A stretch of 64,000 bases of DNA from Halobacteriales archaeon YIM A00010. GTDB lineage: Archaea > Halobacteriota > Halobacteria > Halobacteriales > Haloarculaceae. Position numbers and translations under genes: made by a program. The notes under the pieces were generated by a model. It ran no database searches. It was not told the origin of the DNA and saw only the letters and a program-made list of their open reading frames with translations. The stretch covers positions 248,001 to 312,000 of the forward strand of contig JAKCFJ010000003.1 in assembly GCA_025041175.1 (NCBI GenBank), read 5' to 3'. Within the stretch, counting starts at the first letter, position 1; every line of letters begins with the position of its first letter. This document shows, in pieces, positions 18,144 through 27,027 of this stretch.

Positions 18144-18163
18144 CACGCGGGCGCACCCGCGTG
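18144..18163 (-). terminator. GC hairpin after the secreted DUF1102-like gene
   Basis: Perfect 8-bp stem CACGCGGG / CCCGCGTG around a CGCA loop, 45 bases past the stop codon of the leftward gene that ends at 18208. It may be a terminator or transcript-stabilising hairpin. Confidence 0.45.
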
Positions 18164-18207
18164 CGCTAAAATTAGTGGAGAGCTGCCACCGAGTAGCTAG
18201 TTGACCT

Positions 18208-18849
18208 CTACTCTGTCAGATCCGTCCCACTGCGGGTATTGCTTGCTCTATCCTCAGAATCGTCCGAATTGGAGTTGTCGGAGCTATCCGAGTCGGAGTT
18301 GGAAAGGGACGTGTCGGGGTTGGCGGCGTCCGGACTCACAGCCTCAATCGTGATCTTGTCGGAGAGATTGGCACCCATCGTTTCATCGCTGGCATCGATC
18401 TTGATACCAACATCGATAGTCTCCCCAGGTTTAATCGACCTACTGATGTCCTCCTTCCCACCGTCACTGTCGTAGAGGGAAATAGTGTCCCCACTGCTAC
18501 TTTTTGCCGTGACCTCTACAGTCTGCGTACCTTGGTTGACAATAGTGAAGACGTTGTCAAACGTGGTGATGGATTCTGGATTGACACCCTGGCCTCCTTC
18601 AGATGTCTCCGTTTCTCCATTGAATTTAATTTGAAGTTTTCCGCTCTCACCGTTTTGCATTGCGAACTGGCCGTTACTGTTATCTCCCTCGTGGGGTTGG
18701 AGACCGAGATACGCGTTCTTGTCACCCGCAACGTTGACCTCGGCGGTCCGTTCTGTCTGTACGCTTGAGAAGGCGCCCGTGGCGGTGACCAGGGACGCCG
18801 CAACGACGATCGTGACCAATGCTAGGAGCTTTCCTCGTGGTATGTACAT
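18208..18849 (-). CDS. Secreted DUF1102-like surface protein
   Basis: Protein of 213 residues with a class-I-like signal segment (GKLLALVTIVVAASLVTATGAFS). Immediately after it comes the pattern GAFSSVQTERTAEVNVAGD, typical of haloarchaeal DUF1102-like exported proteins. The body is beta-rich, and the tail is a low-complexity Ser/Asp/Asn stretch (from about 180). I start at the ATG at 18849 because the signal begins there; the open frame extends upstream only because a 21-bp repeat (7 codons) is free of stops. Related proteins often sit beside a signal peptidase, as here. A filament or cell-surface role is inference. Confidence 0.7.
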   Translation of the reverse strand: MYIPRGKLLALVTIVVAASLVTATGAFSSVQTERTAEVNVAGDKNAYLGLQPHEGDNSNGQFAMQNGESGKLQIKFNGETETSEGGQGVNPESITTFDNVFTIVNQGTQTVEVTAKSSSGDTISLYDSDGGKEDISRSIKPGETIDVGIKIDASDETMGANLSDKITIEAVSPDAANPDTSLSNSDSDSSDNSNSDDSEDRASNTRSGTDLTE

Positions 18850-18879
18850 GGATTGTGTTGGTTGTGTTGGAATCCACGT

Positions 18880-18893
18880 CCGACGCGCGTCGG
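18880..18893 (-). promoter_or_regulatory. Palindrome in the leader of the DUF1102-like gene
   Basis: Perfect 14-bp palindrome CCGACGCGCGTCGG about 31-44 bases before the start codon. It would fold as a hairpin in the transcript leader if transcription begins from the TATA-like AATACAAAG at about 18928-18939, or act as a protein site on DNA. Confidence 0.35.
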
Positions 18894-18942
18894 GCGGGTT
18901 CCTACACAACCCCACGGCCTGGGGGTACTTTGTATTGGTGTG

Positions 18943-19000
18943 CTTGAAAATCTTCAAGCATTGCTTGAAGATCTTCAAGGTTGGCTTGAAACCGGTTTCA
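18943..19000. promoter_or_regulatory. Three palindromic operator-like sites at exact 21-bp spacing
   Basis: CTTGAA begins at 18943, 18964 and 18985, exactly two helical turns apart. The units are CTTGAAAATCTTCAAG (18943-18958), the perfect 16-bp palindrome CTTGAAGATCTTCAAG (18964-18979), and TGAAACCGGTTTCA, a perfect 14-bp palindrome at 18987-19000. They abut a TATA-like element for the leftward DUF1102-like gene and lie in the control region shared with the rightward DUF7344 gene. An additional inverted pair ATAGTTCA (19012-19019) / TGAACTAT (19099-19106) lies further right. Cooperative binding on one DNA face is implied. Confidence 0.6.
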
Positions 19001-19206
19001 TTCAGTTCACGATAGTTCAAAACCGATTTAGTACCTTATGGACACCGTATCTATCCGCACGAACAGCGAGAATAGACGGATATAAACCGGAAACTAAATG
19101 AACTATAGACAGATTTAAATATCGTTGGCAATGACTCGTACTATCTGGTGAGTTGCCCTCTAGACGGCTGGCCCCGTGTGGGTCAGCGTTGTTTCCGCAG
19201 TCATGC

Positions 19207-19803
19207 ATGAATCAAGGACATTCGCAGGCACGGCAGGGAACAGAAATAAAACCGACAGGAACATCGCTAACGAAGGACACGTTGTTTCAGCTCCTTGGGA
19301 ACCGCCGTCGACGGTAGGCGATCAGATACCTCACCCACAACGAGCACGCGCAGCTCGGGGATCTTGCCGAGCAGATCGCTGCGTGGGAAGCAGGCATCCC
19401 GGCCGAACAAGTGACGGCACAACAGAGAAAGCGCGCGTACACGTCGCTCCAACAAACCCATCTTCCGGCGCTCGAGGAGGCCGGCGTCATCGACTTTTCC
19501 GTCGAGAGCGGTGACATCGACGTGACCGAACAGATGGAGACGCTAGACATCTACCTCGAGGTCGTCCCCACACACACCATCCCGTGGAGCGTGTACTACC
19601 TGGGCGTCGGTCTGGTTGGCTATGCGGTCGTTCTAGCGATAACGCTGATCGGGGCGTGGCCCCTGACTGCGATTCCTGCCCAGGGGTGGGCGCTGTTGCT
19701 CAGCCTCACGATCACGATCTCCGGCCTCATCCACACCTACCGTATCCACACGATGCGTCTCGGTAGTCATACAACGCCTCCGGAAGTGAAACACAACCCA
19801 TGA
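19207..19803 (+). pseudogene. DUF7344 protein interrupted by an amber codon
   Basis: From the ATG at 19207 the frame reads a short leader, then the DUF7344 start (SLTKDTLFQLLGNRRRR), a TAG at 19315-19317, then AIRYLTHNEHAQLGDLAEQ and the family core QRKRAYTSLQQTHLPALEEAGVI. Two membrane helices follow at the C-terminus (about 145-190 of the full frame). Without the TAG the protein would be 198 residues; a Tyr codon would fit at that position. DUF7344 is a haloarchaeal winged-helix-like domain, so this is probably the membrane-anchored regulator of the locus. Possible explanations are a nonsense mutation, a sequencing error, readthrough, or restart at the GTG at 19411. It overlaps the next gene by ATGA. 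Confidence 0.7.
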
Positions 19804-20408
19804 GACGCACCAATTCCGAACTCAAATACCTCAGTATGGCTTTCATCGCCTGTGGTCTAGTTCTTGCGGCGACGGGGATGGGAGCGTTCAGCACCGCGAC
19901 GACAGAACAGGAGGCGTCCGTCGACGTTGCGGAGGAGTCGGCGTTCCTCGAATTCGAATCTGCAGACCCGACAGTGTCCCGAACCGGAGTGGACCACTCG
20001 GTCGGTCAGCTCCCCGTGATCGGACAGAATGTGGTAGGAAACGTCGATAACGGCTCACAGGTTCCACTTGGAACGCTCACGAACCACTTTTCCGATTCCC
20101 TCACATCGATCGAGGTCACTGTTTCCGAGGACGGCTCCGAGGGCGTCTCCGCTGACGGCTCTGCGGATATCACGGTTCGAAACCCGACCGTCGCGGACGA
20201 TTCGATCTCCTCGGGAGCCTCCAGCCAGCTGACGGCCACCGTCGACTGTGCCACCACGACGGAGACGACAGGGACGGTGAACCTCTCCATCGAGGCAACG
20301 GGATCGTCCATCTCGGTCTCGACCACACAACAGGTAGAAATCACATGCGCGGGAGGACCGTCCCAAGTGGGAACGGCCAACCAGACGACACAACCGCTAC
20401 AACCATGA
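19800..20408 (+). CDS. Secreted DUF1102-like surface protein (second)
   Basis: Protein of 202 residues: a signal segment (SMAFIACGLVLAATG) leading straight into MGAFSTATTEQEASVDVAEES, the same post-signal pattern as the protein at 18208-18849. A Thr/Ser-rich beta-type domain follows, with two Cys (about 150 and 183) that could pair. It is coupled by a four-base overlap to the DUF7344 gene and lies 88 bp before the signal peptidase gene. The arrangement resembles bacterial TasA-SipW operons and archaeal bundling pili, where a dedicated signal peptidase processes the fibre subunit. That parallel is inference. Confidence 0.7.
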   Translation: MRRTNSELKYLSMAFIACGLVLAATGMGAFSTATTEQEASVDVAEESAFLEFESADPTVSRTGVDHSVGQLPVIGQNVVGNVDNGSQVPLGTLTNHFSDSLTSIEVTVSEDGSEGVSADGSADITVRNPTVADDSISSGASSQLTATVDCATTTETTGTVNLSIEATGSSISVSTTQQVEITCAGGPSQVGTANQTTQPLQP

Positions 20409-20495
20409 CGTGGCGTCCGGTAGCGACCGTCCGCGGACAGCCCAGCGTCTGCGATGGGAGCGATCCAGATCGGATGGGTAAAACCGTAGCATAGA

Positions 20496-21662
20496 ATGGT
20501 TCGACGCTGGATCGGAACGGCGCTGCAGATCGCTCTCGTCCTCGCGGTCGTGGCCATCGCGGTGGGACAGTTCGTCGGACAGCCGGTGTTGCTGGCGTAC
20601 GTCACCAGCGACAGCATGGAACCGACGCTGTCGCCAGGTGATGGATACATCGTGCTCCCCTCGGCGGTTACTGACTCCCCGGAAGAGGGCGATGTCATCG
20701 TCTTCAACGCCAAGACGCTCAACGAGGGGAACGGAGGACTCACAACGCACCGGGTCGCTGAGAAGACGGACCGGGGGGTGGTCACGAGGGGAGATGGGAA
20801 TCCATTCACCGACCAGGAGGCCGGTGAACCCCTCGTCAAGAGCCACCAAATCACTGGGAAGGCAGTTCTCATCGGCAACCAGCCGATCGTGATCCCGCAG
20901 CTCGGAACGGCGTTCACTGCCATCAGGGAGGCGATCACGAGCGCACAGCGCTCGGTAGCGATGGCGTTGGGCACACGGTCGCTGCTGGGCACGCAGGGAC
21001 TCGCGTACTTGCTGTTCGGTGCCGGCATTCTGCTCTACATCGGGAGTGTAATCGCCGAAGGCGACAGTTCGAGATCTCCACGACGGAAGCGAAAGCGCAA
21101 ACGCAAACGCACCCGACGGGTGCCCAAACTAGTGGTCGCGCTCGCGCTCGGAGGAGTGCTCGTCGCCTCGTTGACGGCAACGATGACAGTTGCCGGCGGT
21201 GTACAGGAGTTCGGCGTCGTCAGTGCCGAGCAGGATATCGGCGGACCGTCCGTCATTGCCAGTGGAGAGACCGAGCGACTCAATTACAGCGTTCCGAACG
21301 GTGGCGTCCTGCCGGTCGTCGCCTACGTCGATCCCGCTAGTGAGGGGGTAGAGACCCCCGACGAGAGCGTTATCGTCGGACCGGGAGAGCAACAAACCGT
21401 CGGTATTGAACTCTCTGCCCCGGAGGAAACGGGATACTACCCACGGTACGTCGCCGAGCATCGGTATCTGGCGATCCTCCCTCCCTCGTTGATCGACTTC
21501 CTGTACCGTCTGCATCCGTGGCTACCGGTGATCGTTATCGACGCGCTGGTGCTCGGTGCGTTTCTGGCGGTGGTGATGCCACTGCTCGGACGGGGATACC
21601 TCCGGCCGCGCCGGAGTCGGAACTCGCTCGTACGGCGCATCAAACGGCGATTGAGATACTGA
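20496..21662 (+). CDS. Archaeal signal peptidase I with polybasic linker and extra C-terminal domain
   Basis: Membrane serine peptidase of the archaeal/ER (Sec11) type. After an N-terminal helix, the nucleophile is about Ser40 (TSDSMEPTL), the base is about His85 (GGLTTHRV, replacing bacterial Lys), and the Asp is about residue 100 (RGDGNPF). The core ends near 150 and a second helix follows at about 168-185. An unusual stretch at 196-208 is almost entirely Lys/Arg, then come another helix, a beta domain of about 100 residues, and a last helix with a basic tail. At 388 residues it is longer than a plain Sec11 core. Position next to two secreted proteins suggests a dedicated processing enzyme. 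Confidence 0.85.
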   Translation: MVRRWIGTALQIALVLAVVAIAVGQFVGQPVLLAYVTSDSMEPTLSPGDGYIVLPSAVTDSPEEGDVIVFNAKTLNEGNGGLTTHRVAEKTDRGVVTRGDGNPFTDQEAGEPLVKSHQITGKAVLIGNQPIVIPQLGTAFTAIREAITSAQRSVAMALGTRSLLGTQGLAYLLFGAGILLYIGSVIAEGDSSRSPRRKRKRKRKRTRRVPKLVVALALGGVLVASLTATMTVAGGVQEFGVVSAEQDIGGPSVIASGETERLNYSVPNGGVLPVVAYVDPASEGVETPDESVIVGPGEQQTVGIELSAPEETGYYPRYVAEHRYLAILPPSLIDFLYRLHPWLPVIVIDALVLGAFLAVVMPLLGRGYLRPRRSRNSLVRRIKRRLRY

Positions 21663-21691
21663 ATGTGAATCATCCGATAGGTGTCTAACTG

Positions 21692-22768
21692 ATGGATTCG
21701 AACCGACAAACACGGCTCAAGGTACTGATCAATGATTACTTCCTCGTTATCGCGGTGGTTCTTGTCATCGTCGCGGCAGGGGGAGCGTGGGCGACGTACT
21801 CGACAGTACTTTCTCCTGGAACCCACGTAGAACGTCAGCCAGTCTCCGCGTGGCAGGTTGATGGCGGCTTCAACCACAGCGGAACGGTCGTCAACGACTC
21901 GCTGGTCTTCGATGAGGGAGATGTCCGCAACGACCGAATGTTCTACATCACGAATTCGACGCCGACGCTCAACGGGTCATTTTGGTTCCAGCTCGGTGGA
22001 TCATCCGGAAACGCGACGGTATCGACGGAGGCTCACATCGCCGATTTCGCCCACTATCAGGAGAAAGACGACGAGACAGAGGAGGTAACCCAGCGGCGCA
22101 TCTGGCAGAACAAACGCGCGATCGCTGCCAACGTGACTGAACTCCAAGCCGGAGAAACGAAGAACACGACGTTCTCGGTCGACGCCGACCAACTCCGCGA
22201 TCGCAAACGGAACCTCCACGAAGAACACAAATCTCTGTATCAGGTGGCTGATATTCGAACGCAAGTGTTCGTCACGACTGAGGTCAACGGCACGGTCGAT
22301 GGGTATCCCGTCGATCGGACGTTCAACTACACGCTTCCGATCAACAGCACGATGGATTATTTCGTGGTCTCGCCGACCCGGTCGCCCGACGAACGGGTGA
22401 CGATCGCCCAATCCAAGGAGGTACCGAATCAGCCCGGGACCGTACCGCTGGTGGGGTCGATCGCCGTCCTGCTCGTTCCGCTTGCCGGGTTACTCGGGCT
22501 GTTCTACGGACGGCAGAACGACTGGTTCGATGTTCCGGAGGAGACACGCACCGACATCCAACACGCGAAGCTCCAATCCGAATTCGACGACTGGGTCACG
22601 ACGGGATCGATCCCAACGGACAAGGATCGATCGACGATCGAGGTCGACTCCTTAGAGGGGCTCGTGGATGTCGCGTTTGACTCCAACCGGCGCGTCATCG
22701 AGGACGCAGACACGGGCGTGTACGTGGTCCGAGACAACGGCGTCTGGTACCAGTACACGCCGGAGTAG
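21692..22768 (+). CDS. DUF5305 membrane protein
   Basis: Protein of 358 residues with a signal-anchor helix (about 14-35), a large extracellular beta-type domain with many N-x-S/T sequons, a second helix (about 252-272, VPLVGSIAVLLVPLAGLLGLF), and a cytoplasmic tail ending in a small domain (SNRRVIEDADTGVYVVRDNG). This matches the haloarchaeal DUF5305 family, often found beside signal peptidase I genes. It starts 29 bp after the signal peptidase stop, so it is probably on the same transcript. It may assist assembly or processing of the neighbouring surface proteins; its biochemical role is unknown. Confidence 0.75.
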   Translation: MDSNRQTRLKVLINDYFLVIAVVLVIVAAGGAWATYSTVLSPGTHVERQPVSAWQVDGGFNHSGTVVNDSLVFDEGDVRNDRMFYITNSTPTLNGSFWFQLGGSSGNATVSTEAHIADFAHYQEKDDETEEVTQRRIWQNKRAIAANVTELQAGETKNTTFSVDADQLRDRKRNLHEEHKSLYQVADIRTQVFVTTEVNGTVDGYPVDRTFNYTLPINSTMDYFVVSPTRSPDERVTIAQSKEVPNQPGTVPLVGSIAVLLVPLAGLLGLFYGRQNDWFDVPEETRTDIQHAKLQSEFDDWVTTGSIPTDKDRSTIEVDSLEGLVDVAFDSNRRVIEDADTGVYVVRDNGVWYQYTPE

Positions 22769-22898
22769 ACCGAGACGGACGGGACTACCGCCGACGGGGG
22801 TGACGCTGACGACCGACAGGATACCGACTTCGAAGAGGACGATCGATGAACTGACCGCGTTGGCGATCAGCAGTGGACCCCGAAGCCGCGACGCGTCC

Positions 22899-24206
22899 TC
22901 ACTCGGAACTCTCCGTGGGTGGTGATTCGATCCGGACATCGAACGCCTCCGGATCGATGTCATTCATCGCTGGGAGACGGCGTAGCGATGGCTGCAACGC
23001 AAAGTAGAGACCCACGAATCCGAATCCGGATGCGGCCAGCCCCATCGTTGTTGTCGTCCCCAACTGCTCGGCTATAAAACCGCCGATCAGTGAGCCGATC
23101 GGCAACGTGGCCCCGACCGCGGTCCCCTTGATAGCGGACACGCGGCCGAGAAGATCGTCGGGGAACACCTTCTGATTCAGCGTTTCGGTCATCACGCCGT
23201 CTATTCCACCCGGAATCCACGCGAGGCCGAACAGCCCGATAGTGAACACCACCGACGGCGAGTAGACCGATCCGAGCCAGCAGAGCGCAGCGAGCAGATA
23301 GGTGACCGTCATCAACCAGCCGTAGGACACACTGTTCAGATACGACGCTGATGCCGAACCCACCAATCGTCCGGTGCCAAGCGCCCCGAGCAACAGCCCG
23401 TAGATAGCCGCTCCGCCGAGCAGGTCTCCGAACGCCGGCAGGATTGCGAGGGTCACGCCGACAGCGAAGTTGGATGCGGCGGAGATGAACATCATGTCGA
23501 TAAACACTGTCCCGCGGAGGATGTCAACTCCCGCGCGCAGATCAGCGACGTACTCCACGATGGCTGGTCCACCGGACCCCTCACTACCGCCTTCGACCAC
23601 TGGTATCGTTATCCCGACGAACAACAGTCCTGCGACCGCGAACGTGAGCGAGTCCAACAGGAACAGCGTCGTCGCTCCGAAGACGGCGATAAACACTCCC
23701 CCGAGCGCGTCGAAGATCATGTCCAGTCCCAGCGTGACGGTTGCGAGCGCCGAGTTGCACTGCGACAGTTGCTCCTCGGCGACGATACGGGGCACCAGGG
23801 CGGCCTGCACCGGGGAAACGACGAGGGTCAGTAACGACAGGACCGGGATCGTCGCGAGGATGAGTTCGACGGTCAGGGTCCCCGTGTACGCAGCGACAGG
23901 GAGCACGAGGACGACGATGCCCTGAACGGCCTGTGACCCCACCAAGAGCGGTTTGATCGGGAACCGATCGACGATCGGTCCGGCAACGATCTGTAACAGA
24001 AACGGGAGGAGCAACAGGGCGTTTGCGACGCTCGTAAGGAAGATTGACCCGCTGAGTTCGAAGACCAACCACAGGATAGCGACGGTGTAGAGGCTATCCC
24101 CGGCGTTCGATACGAACTGTCCGAAGAAAAACCGCAGGAAATTCCGGTTTGTCCAGAGCGACGGATGGTTATCGTCCGGAGGCACTGACGTTCTGTGGCC
24201 GCTCAT
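22899..24206 (-). CDS. MFS_3-type efflux transporter
   Basis: Carrier of about 435 residues with around twelve helices and the N-terminal pattern NFLRFFFGQFVSNAGDSLYTV typical of the MFS_3 branch, which includes macrolide and siderophore exporters. I start at 24206, where MSGHRTSVPPDD leads into the conserved region; a longer frame upstream has no support. Converges with the DUF5305 gene. Drug or metabolite export is inferred from the family. Confidence 0.8.
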   Translation of the reverse strand: MSGHRTSVPPDDNHPSLWTNRNFLRFFFGQFVSNAGDSLYTVAILWLVFELSGSIFLTSVANALLLLPFLLQIVAGPIVDRFPIKPLLVGSQAVQGIVVLVLPVAAYTGTLTVELILATIPVLSLLTLVVSPVQAALVPRIVAEEQLSQCNSALATVTLGLDMIFDALGGVFIAVFGATTLFLLDSLTFAVAGLLFVGITIPVVEGGSEGSGGPAIVEYVADLRAGVDILRGTVFIDMMFISAASNFAVGVTLAILPAFGDLLGGAAIYGLLLGALGTGRLVGSASASYLNSVSYGWLMTVTYLLAALCWLGSVYSPSVVFTIGLFGLAWIPGGIDGVMTETLNQKVFPDDLLGRVSAIKGTAVGATLPIGSLIGGFIAEQLGTTTTMGLAASGFGFVGLYFALQPSLRRLPAMNDIDPEAFDVRIESPPTESSE

Positions 24207-24281
24207 ACTCGTGACCTCCGACGAGCGAGTGGGGATTCGAACGGCGATCGTAGTGACTGCTTGCTGTGCGCTATCTGGCAT

Positions 24282-24579
24282 TGGTCAGTGCTGTGAACCG
24301 ATGCGTTTCCAACTGTGTCCTGGCCACTGGGGACCTGGCACTCGGTGGATGCTGGCATGTGCGTGTGTGTTCTCTGAAGAAGTTGCAACTACGGAACACG
24401 TAGTGAAGTGACCCGGGTGCTGCTGCTATCCGACCTATTGCGCGGCCGGGCGCGCGAGGGGAGCAAAAACCGGTCGAACCACGAACCAGCGGGTCATACG
24501 CCGCTACACGCTATTCGTCAAACGATCAGCGACATATGACTTCCGATCGAACCCACTGCCGAACGTGTAGTAATATAGG
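24282..24579. other. Intergenic region, nothing recognised
   Basis: About 300 bp between the MFS start and the end of the SDR gene on the same strand. No protein-like frame or repeat was found. Confidence 0.4.
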
Positions 24580-25344
24580 CTACTGGCTCAGGTAGCCACC
24601 TTCGACGCCAAGGGCTTCTCCAGTGACGAAGGACGCATCGTCGTTACACAGCCAGAGCACGGCGTTTGCGACTTCTGTTGGCGTTCCAAGCCGATTCATC
24701 GCGTGTCGGCTTTCGATCTGTTCGCGCATCTCGGAGTCGCTCGTAATGCCCCCCTCCACGAGGAGCGGGGTTTCGATGAATCCGGGGCAAACGGCGTTCA
24801 CACGGACGCCGGTCTCGCCGTTCTCCAGGGCGGCGGTCTTCGTCAGCCCGAGGACGCCGTGTTTCGCTGCGACGTACCCCGAGGACGTCTCGAACCCCAC
24901 TTTCCCGAGGACTGAGGAGTTGTTCACGACGATGCCCCCTGTGTCCTGGTCCTGCATCCGGCTGATCTCGGCCTGCATACAGTTGAAGACGCCGACGAGA
25001 TTCACGTCGATAACGCTCTGCCACTTCTGAGCAGAGTAATCGGTGATCGGCGCTTGTTCGCCGCCGATCCCCGCGTTGTTGAACGCGTAGTCGAGGCGGC
25101 CGTACGCCTCGACAGCGGCGTCTACCATCGCCTGGGCATCGGCTGGGCTGGTGACGTCCGTTTCCACAACGATGGCGTCCCCACCGGCGTCCTCGATCTC
25201 TGTGACCGTCTCCTCGCCGCCCTCGACATCGACGTCAGCGACGACGACGCTCGCGCCGCGATCCGCGAACTCGACAGCGGTCGTCCGTCCGATCCCCGAC
25301 CCACCACCAGTGACAACTGCGACCGCCCGGTCGAACGAAACCAT
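24580..25344 (-). CDS. Short-chain dehydrogenase/reductase (classical SDR)
   Basis: Cytosolic NAD(P)-dependent oxidoreductase of 254 residues. The cofactor motif TGGGSGIGR is at about 11, NNAGIGG at about 88, catalytic Ser at about 142 (VNNSSVLG), and the Tyr-Lys pair at YVAAK (about 156-160). The end VTGEALGVEGGYLSQ matches classical FabG-like SDRs. The ATG at 25344 is chosen because the Rossmann fold starts directly after it. The substrate cannot be told; an HTH_10 regulator is transcribed divergently and may control it. Confidence 0.85.
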   Translation of the reverse strand: MVSFDRAVAVVTGGGSGIGRTTAVEFADRGASVVVADVDVEGGEETVTEIEDAGGDAIVVETDVTSPADAQAMVDAAVEAYGRLDYAFNNAGIGGEQAPITDYSAQKWQSVIDVNLVGVFNCMQAEISRMQDQDTGGIVVNNSSVLGKVGFETSSGYVAAKHGVLGLTKTAALENGETGVRVNAVCPGFIETPLLVEGGITSDSEMREQIESRHAMNRLGTPTEVANAVLWLCNDDASFVTGEALGVEGGYLSQ

Positions 25345-25540
25345 GACGCATACATCGACGGACGCCAGCAAAAAGCTATGGCACAGACTGTCTAGGCGAT
25401 GAAATCACCAAAAGGATTCTCACGGGCGATCCGGAACGGGGGTTGTGGACGACATTCCTATCCACTGTTAGGAACCATCTTCGATGGTATCGCTAGCACC
25501 GATCACGAGCGTCTTCCCTGTCTTCGTTTTCAGTGTTCTT

Positions 25541-26191
25541 ATGAGCCTCACTGCCGAATTCAAGCTTCGATCGCCACGACTGCCACTGACAGACGTGGCT
25601 GGCGCTATGTCTGACCTCACATTCCGGCTCGAAAGCGCTGAACAGCCCCACTCCGGGCCGGTCGTATTCTTCATCCGGGTCACGGGCCCGTCGTTCGAAG
25701 GGGTAGATGCCGCGTTCACGGAATCTACGCCCGTCAGTGAGCACTTCCTCATTAGCGAGGTCGAATCAGTACAGCTGCATCAACTCGTCCTAGCGGATGC
25801 TCGTCCCGCGTTCCTCGATGCACTTTGGTTCCACAGGACGTTCCCCGAGAGCGTAACGATCGAGGCTGACGGGTGGCGCATCAAACAACAGTTCGCCAAC
25901 CGAGACGAGCTCTCGACGTATCGGGAGTTTTGGCGGACCATCGATTTCTCGTTTGATCTCGATCGGCTCTACGACTCCACTAGCACCGACGCCGAGCTAA
26001 TCGGTGTGTCCAACAAGCAGCGCGAGGCCCTGCTCACTGCCTACGAAGCGGGCTATTTTGCCGTTCCTCAGGAGGCATCGTTGGATGACATCGCGGCAGT
26101 GCTCGATATCTCCCGTTCCGCGCTTGCCGAACGCCTCCACCGGGCGCAGTCGCACCTCATCGAACATTTCTACTACACCGACCTGTATTAA
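25541..26191 (+). CDS. HTH_10 (bacterio-opsin activator-like) regulator
   Basis: Transcription regulator of 216 residues. The N-terminal about 150 residues form an alpha/beta sensor-like domain (MSLTAEFKLRSPRLPL, then FIRVTGPSFEGVDAAF). The C-terminal HTH_10 domain reads SNKQREALLTAYEAGYF then LDDIAAVLDISRSALAERL, the signature of haloarchaeal Bat-type proteins. The ATG at 25541 is preferred over an earlier hydrophobic extension. It is divergent from the SDR at 24580 and precedes an NAD-dependent epimerase-like gene by 73 bp. Confidence 0.85.
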   Translation: MSLTAEFKLRSPRLPLTDVAGAMSDLTFRLESAEQPHSGPVVFFIRVTGPSFEGVDAAFTESTPVSEHFLISEVESVQLHQLVLADARPAFLDALWFHRTFPESVTIEADGWRIKQQFANRDELSTYREFWRTIDFSFDLDRLYDSTSTDAELIGVSNKQREALLTAYEAGYFAVPQEASLDDIAAVLDISRSALAERLHRAQSHLIEHFYYTDLY

Positions 26192-26264
26192 TCCCCAAAA
26201 TATGGGGGGCACATCTGATTCGCTCTTCCGTCTTAGAGTAGACTGTAAGCGAGGAACTGATCGT

Positions 26265-26954
26265 ATGAGCTGCATACTCATCACCGGCGGAAACGGGTTC
26301 ATTGGCCGTGAAATCAGTCGGATTGCCGTCGAAGATGGCCACAGGGTACGAAGCATCGCACGGAGAGGACGGCCTGCGATAGATGAGCCGTGGGTTGCGG
26401 AGGTCGATTGGAACGCGGCCGACGTGTTCGAACCCTACGACTGGCGCGAGCAACTCGATGGCTGCGACGCCGTCATCCACACCATTGCTACCATTCGTGA
26501 CTCCCCAGAGCAAGGAGTGACACTCGAACGAGTGAACGGTGACGCGGCGATTATCGCGGGACTCGAAGCCGAACGAGCGAACGCTTCTGCGTTCGTCTTC
26601 TTGTCGGCAAGCGGAACGCCACCGTTTGTCAGCGACCGCTACCAGAGGGCAAAACGCCGCGCAGAGCGAGCACTGCTCGATCTGGATCTCCAAGCGAGCG
26701 TGCTCCGGCCTGGTCCAATCTATGGCGTCGGAACGAACCAGGGTCACTTCCCGCGTCCAGTCAACCGCGCTCTGCAACTGGTCGACGACCACGAGTGGCT
26801 TGCTCGCCGCTTCGGTGACGCACGACCGATCAGCGTCACACACGTCGCCCGGGTTGCGCTCAAAGCCGCACTCACTCCGAACACACCGGATTTGCTGTCG
26901 GTTCCAGATATCAGCTCCGACACTGACCTGCACCCATCTGAGCACGAGCGGTGA
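26265..26954 (+). CDS. NAD(P)-binding epimerase/NmrA-like protein (atypical SDR)
   Basis: Protein of 229 residues with the Rossmann motif ITGGNGFIGRE at residue 6, followed by RSIARRGRP (cofactor selectivity loop), DAVIHTIATIRD, and VFLSASG. The usual YxxxK is partly kept as RYQRAKRRAE at about 125. This matches the complex-I NDUFA9-like / NAD-dependent epimerase branch. Short for the family, with the C-terminal substrate domain reduced. Same strand as the HTH_10 gene upstream; function otherwise unknown. Confidence 0.75.
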   Translation: MSCILITGGNGFIGREISRIAVEDGHRVRSIARRGRPAIDEPWVAEVDWNAADVFEPYDWREQLDGCDAVIHTIATIRDSPEQGVTLERVNGDAAIIAGLEAERANASAFVFLSASGTPPFVSDRYQRAKRRAERALLDLDLQASVLRPGPIYGVGTNQGHFPRPVNRALQLVDDHEWLARRFGDARPISVTHVARVALKAALTPNTPDLLSVPDISSDTDLHPSEHER

Positions 26955-27027
26955 AAGAGTGCTGTAGATGGCTATCGACGTTCCGAAGCGGATCACCGGC
27001 CTCCGGAGCAGTAGCGACGATGAACAA

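Noticed and set aside
18850-19020. N-terminal extension of the DUF1102-like protein
   Set aside because: The extra codons arise from 21-bp repeats (7 codons each, giving KIFK-type repeats) in the control region; a normal signal segment begins at 18849.
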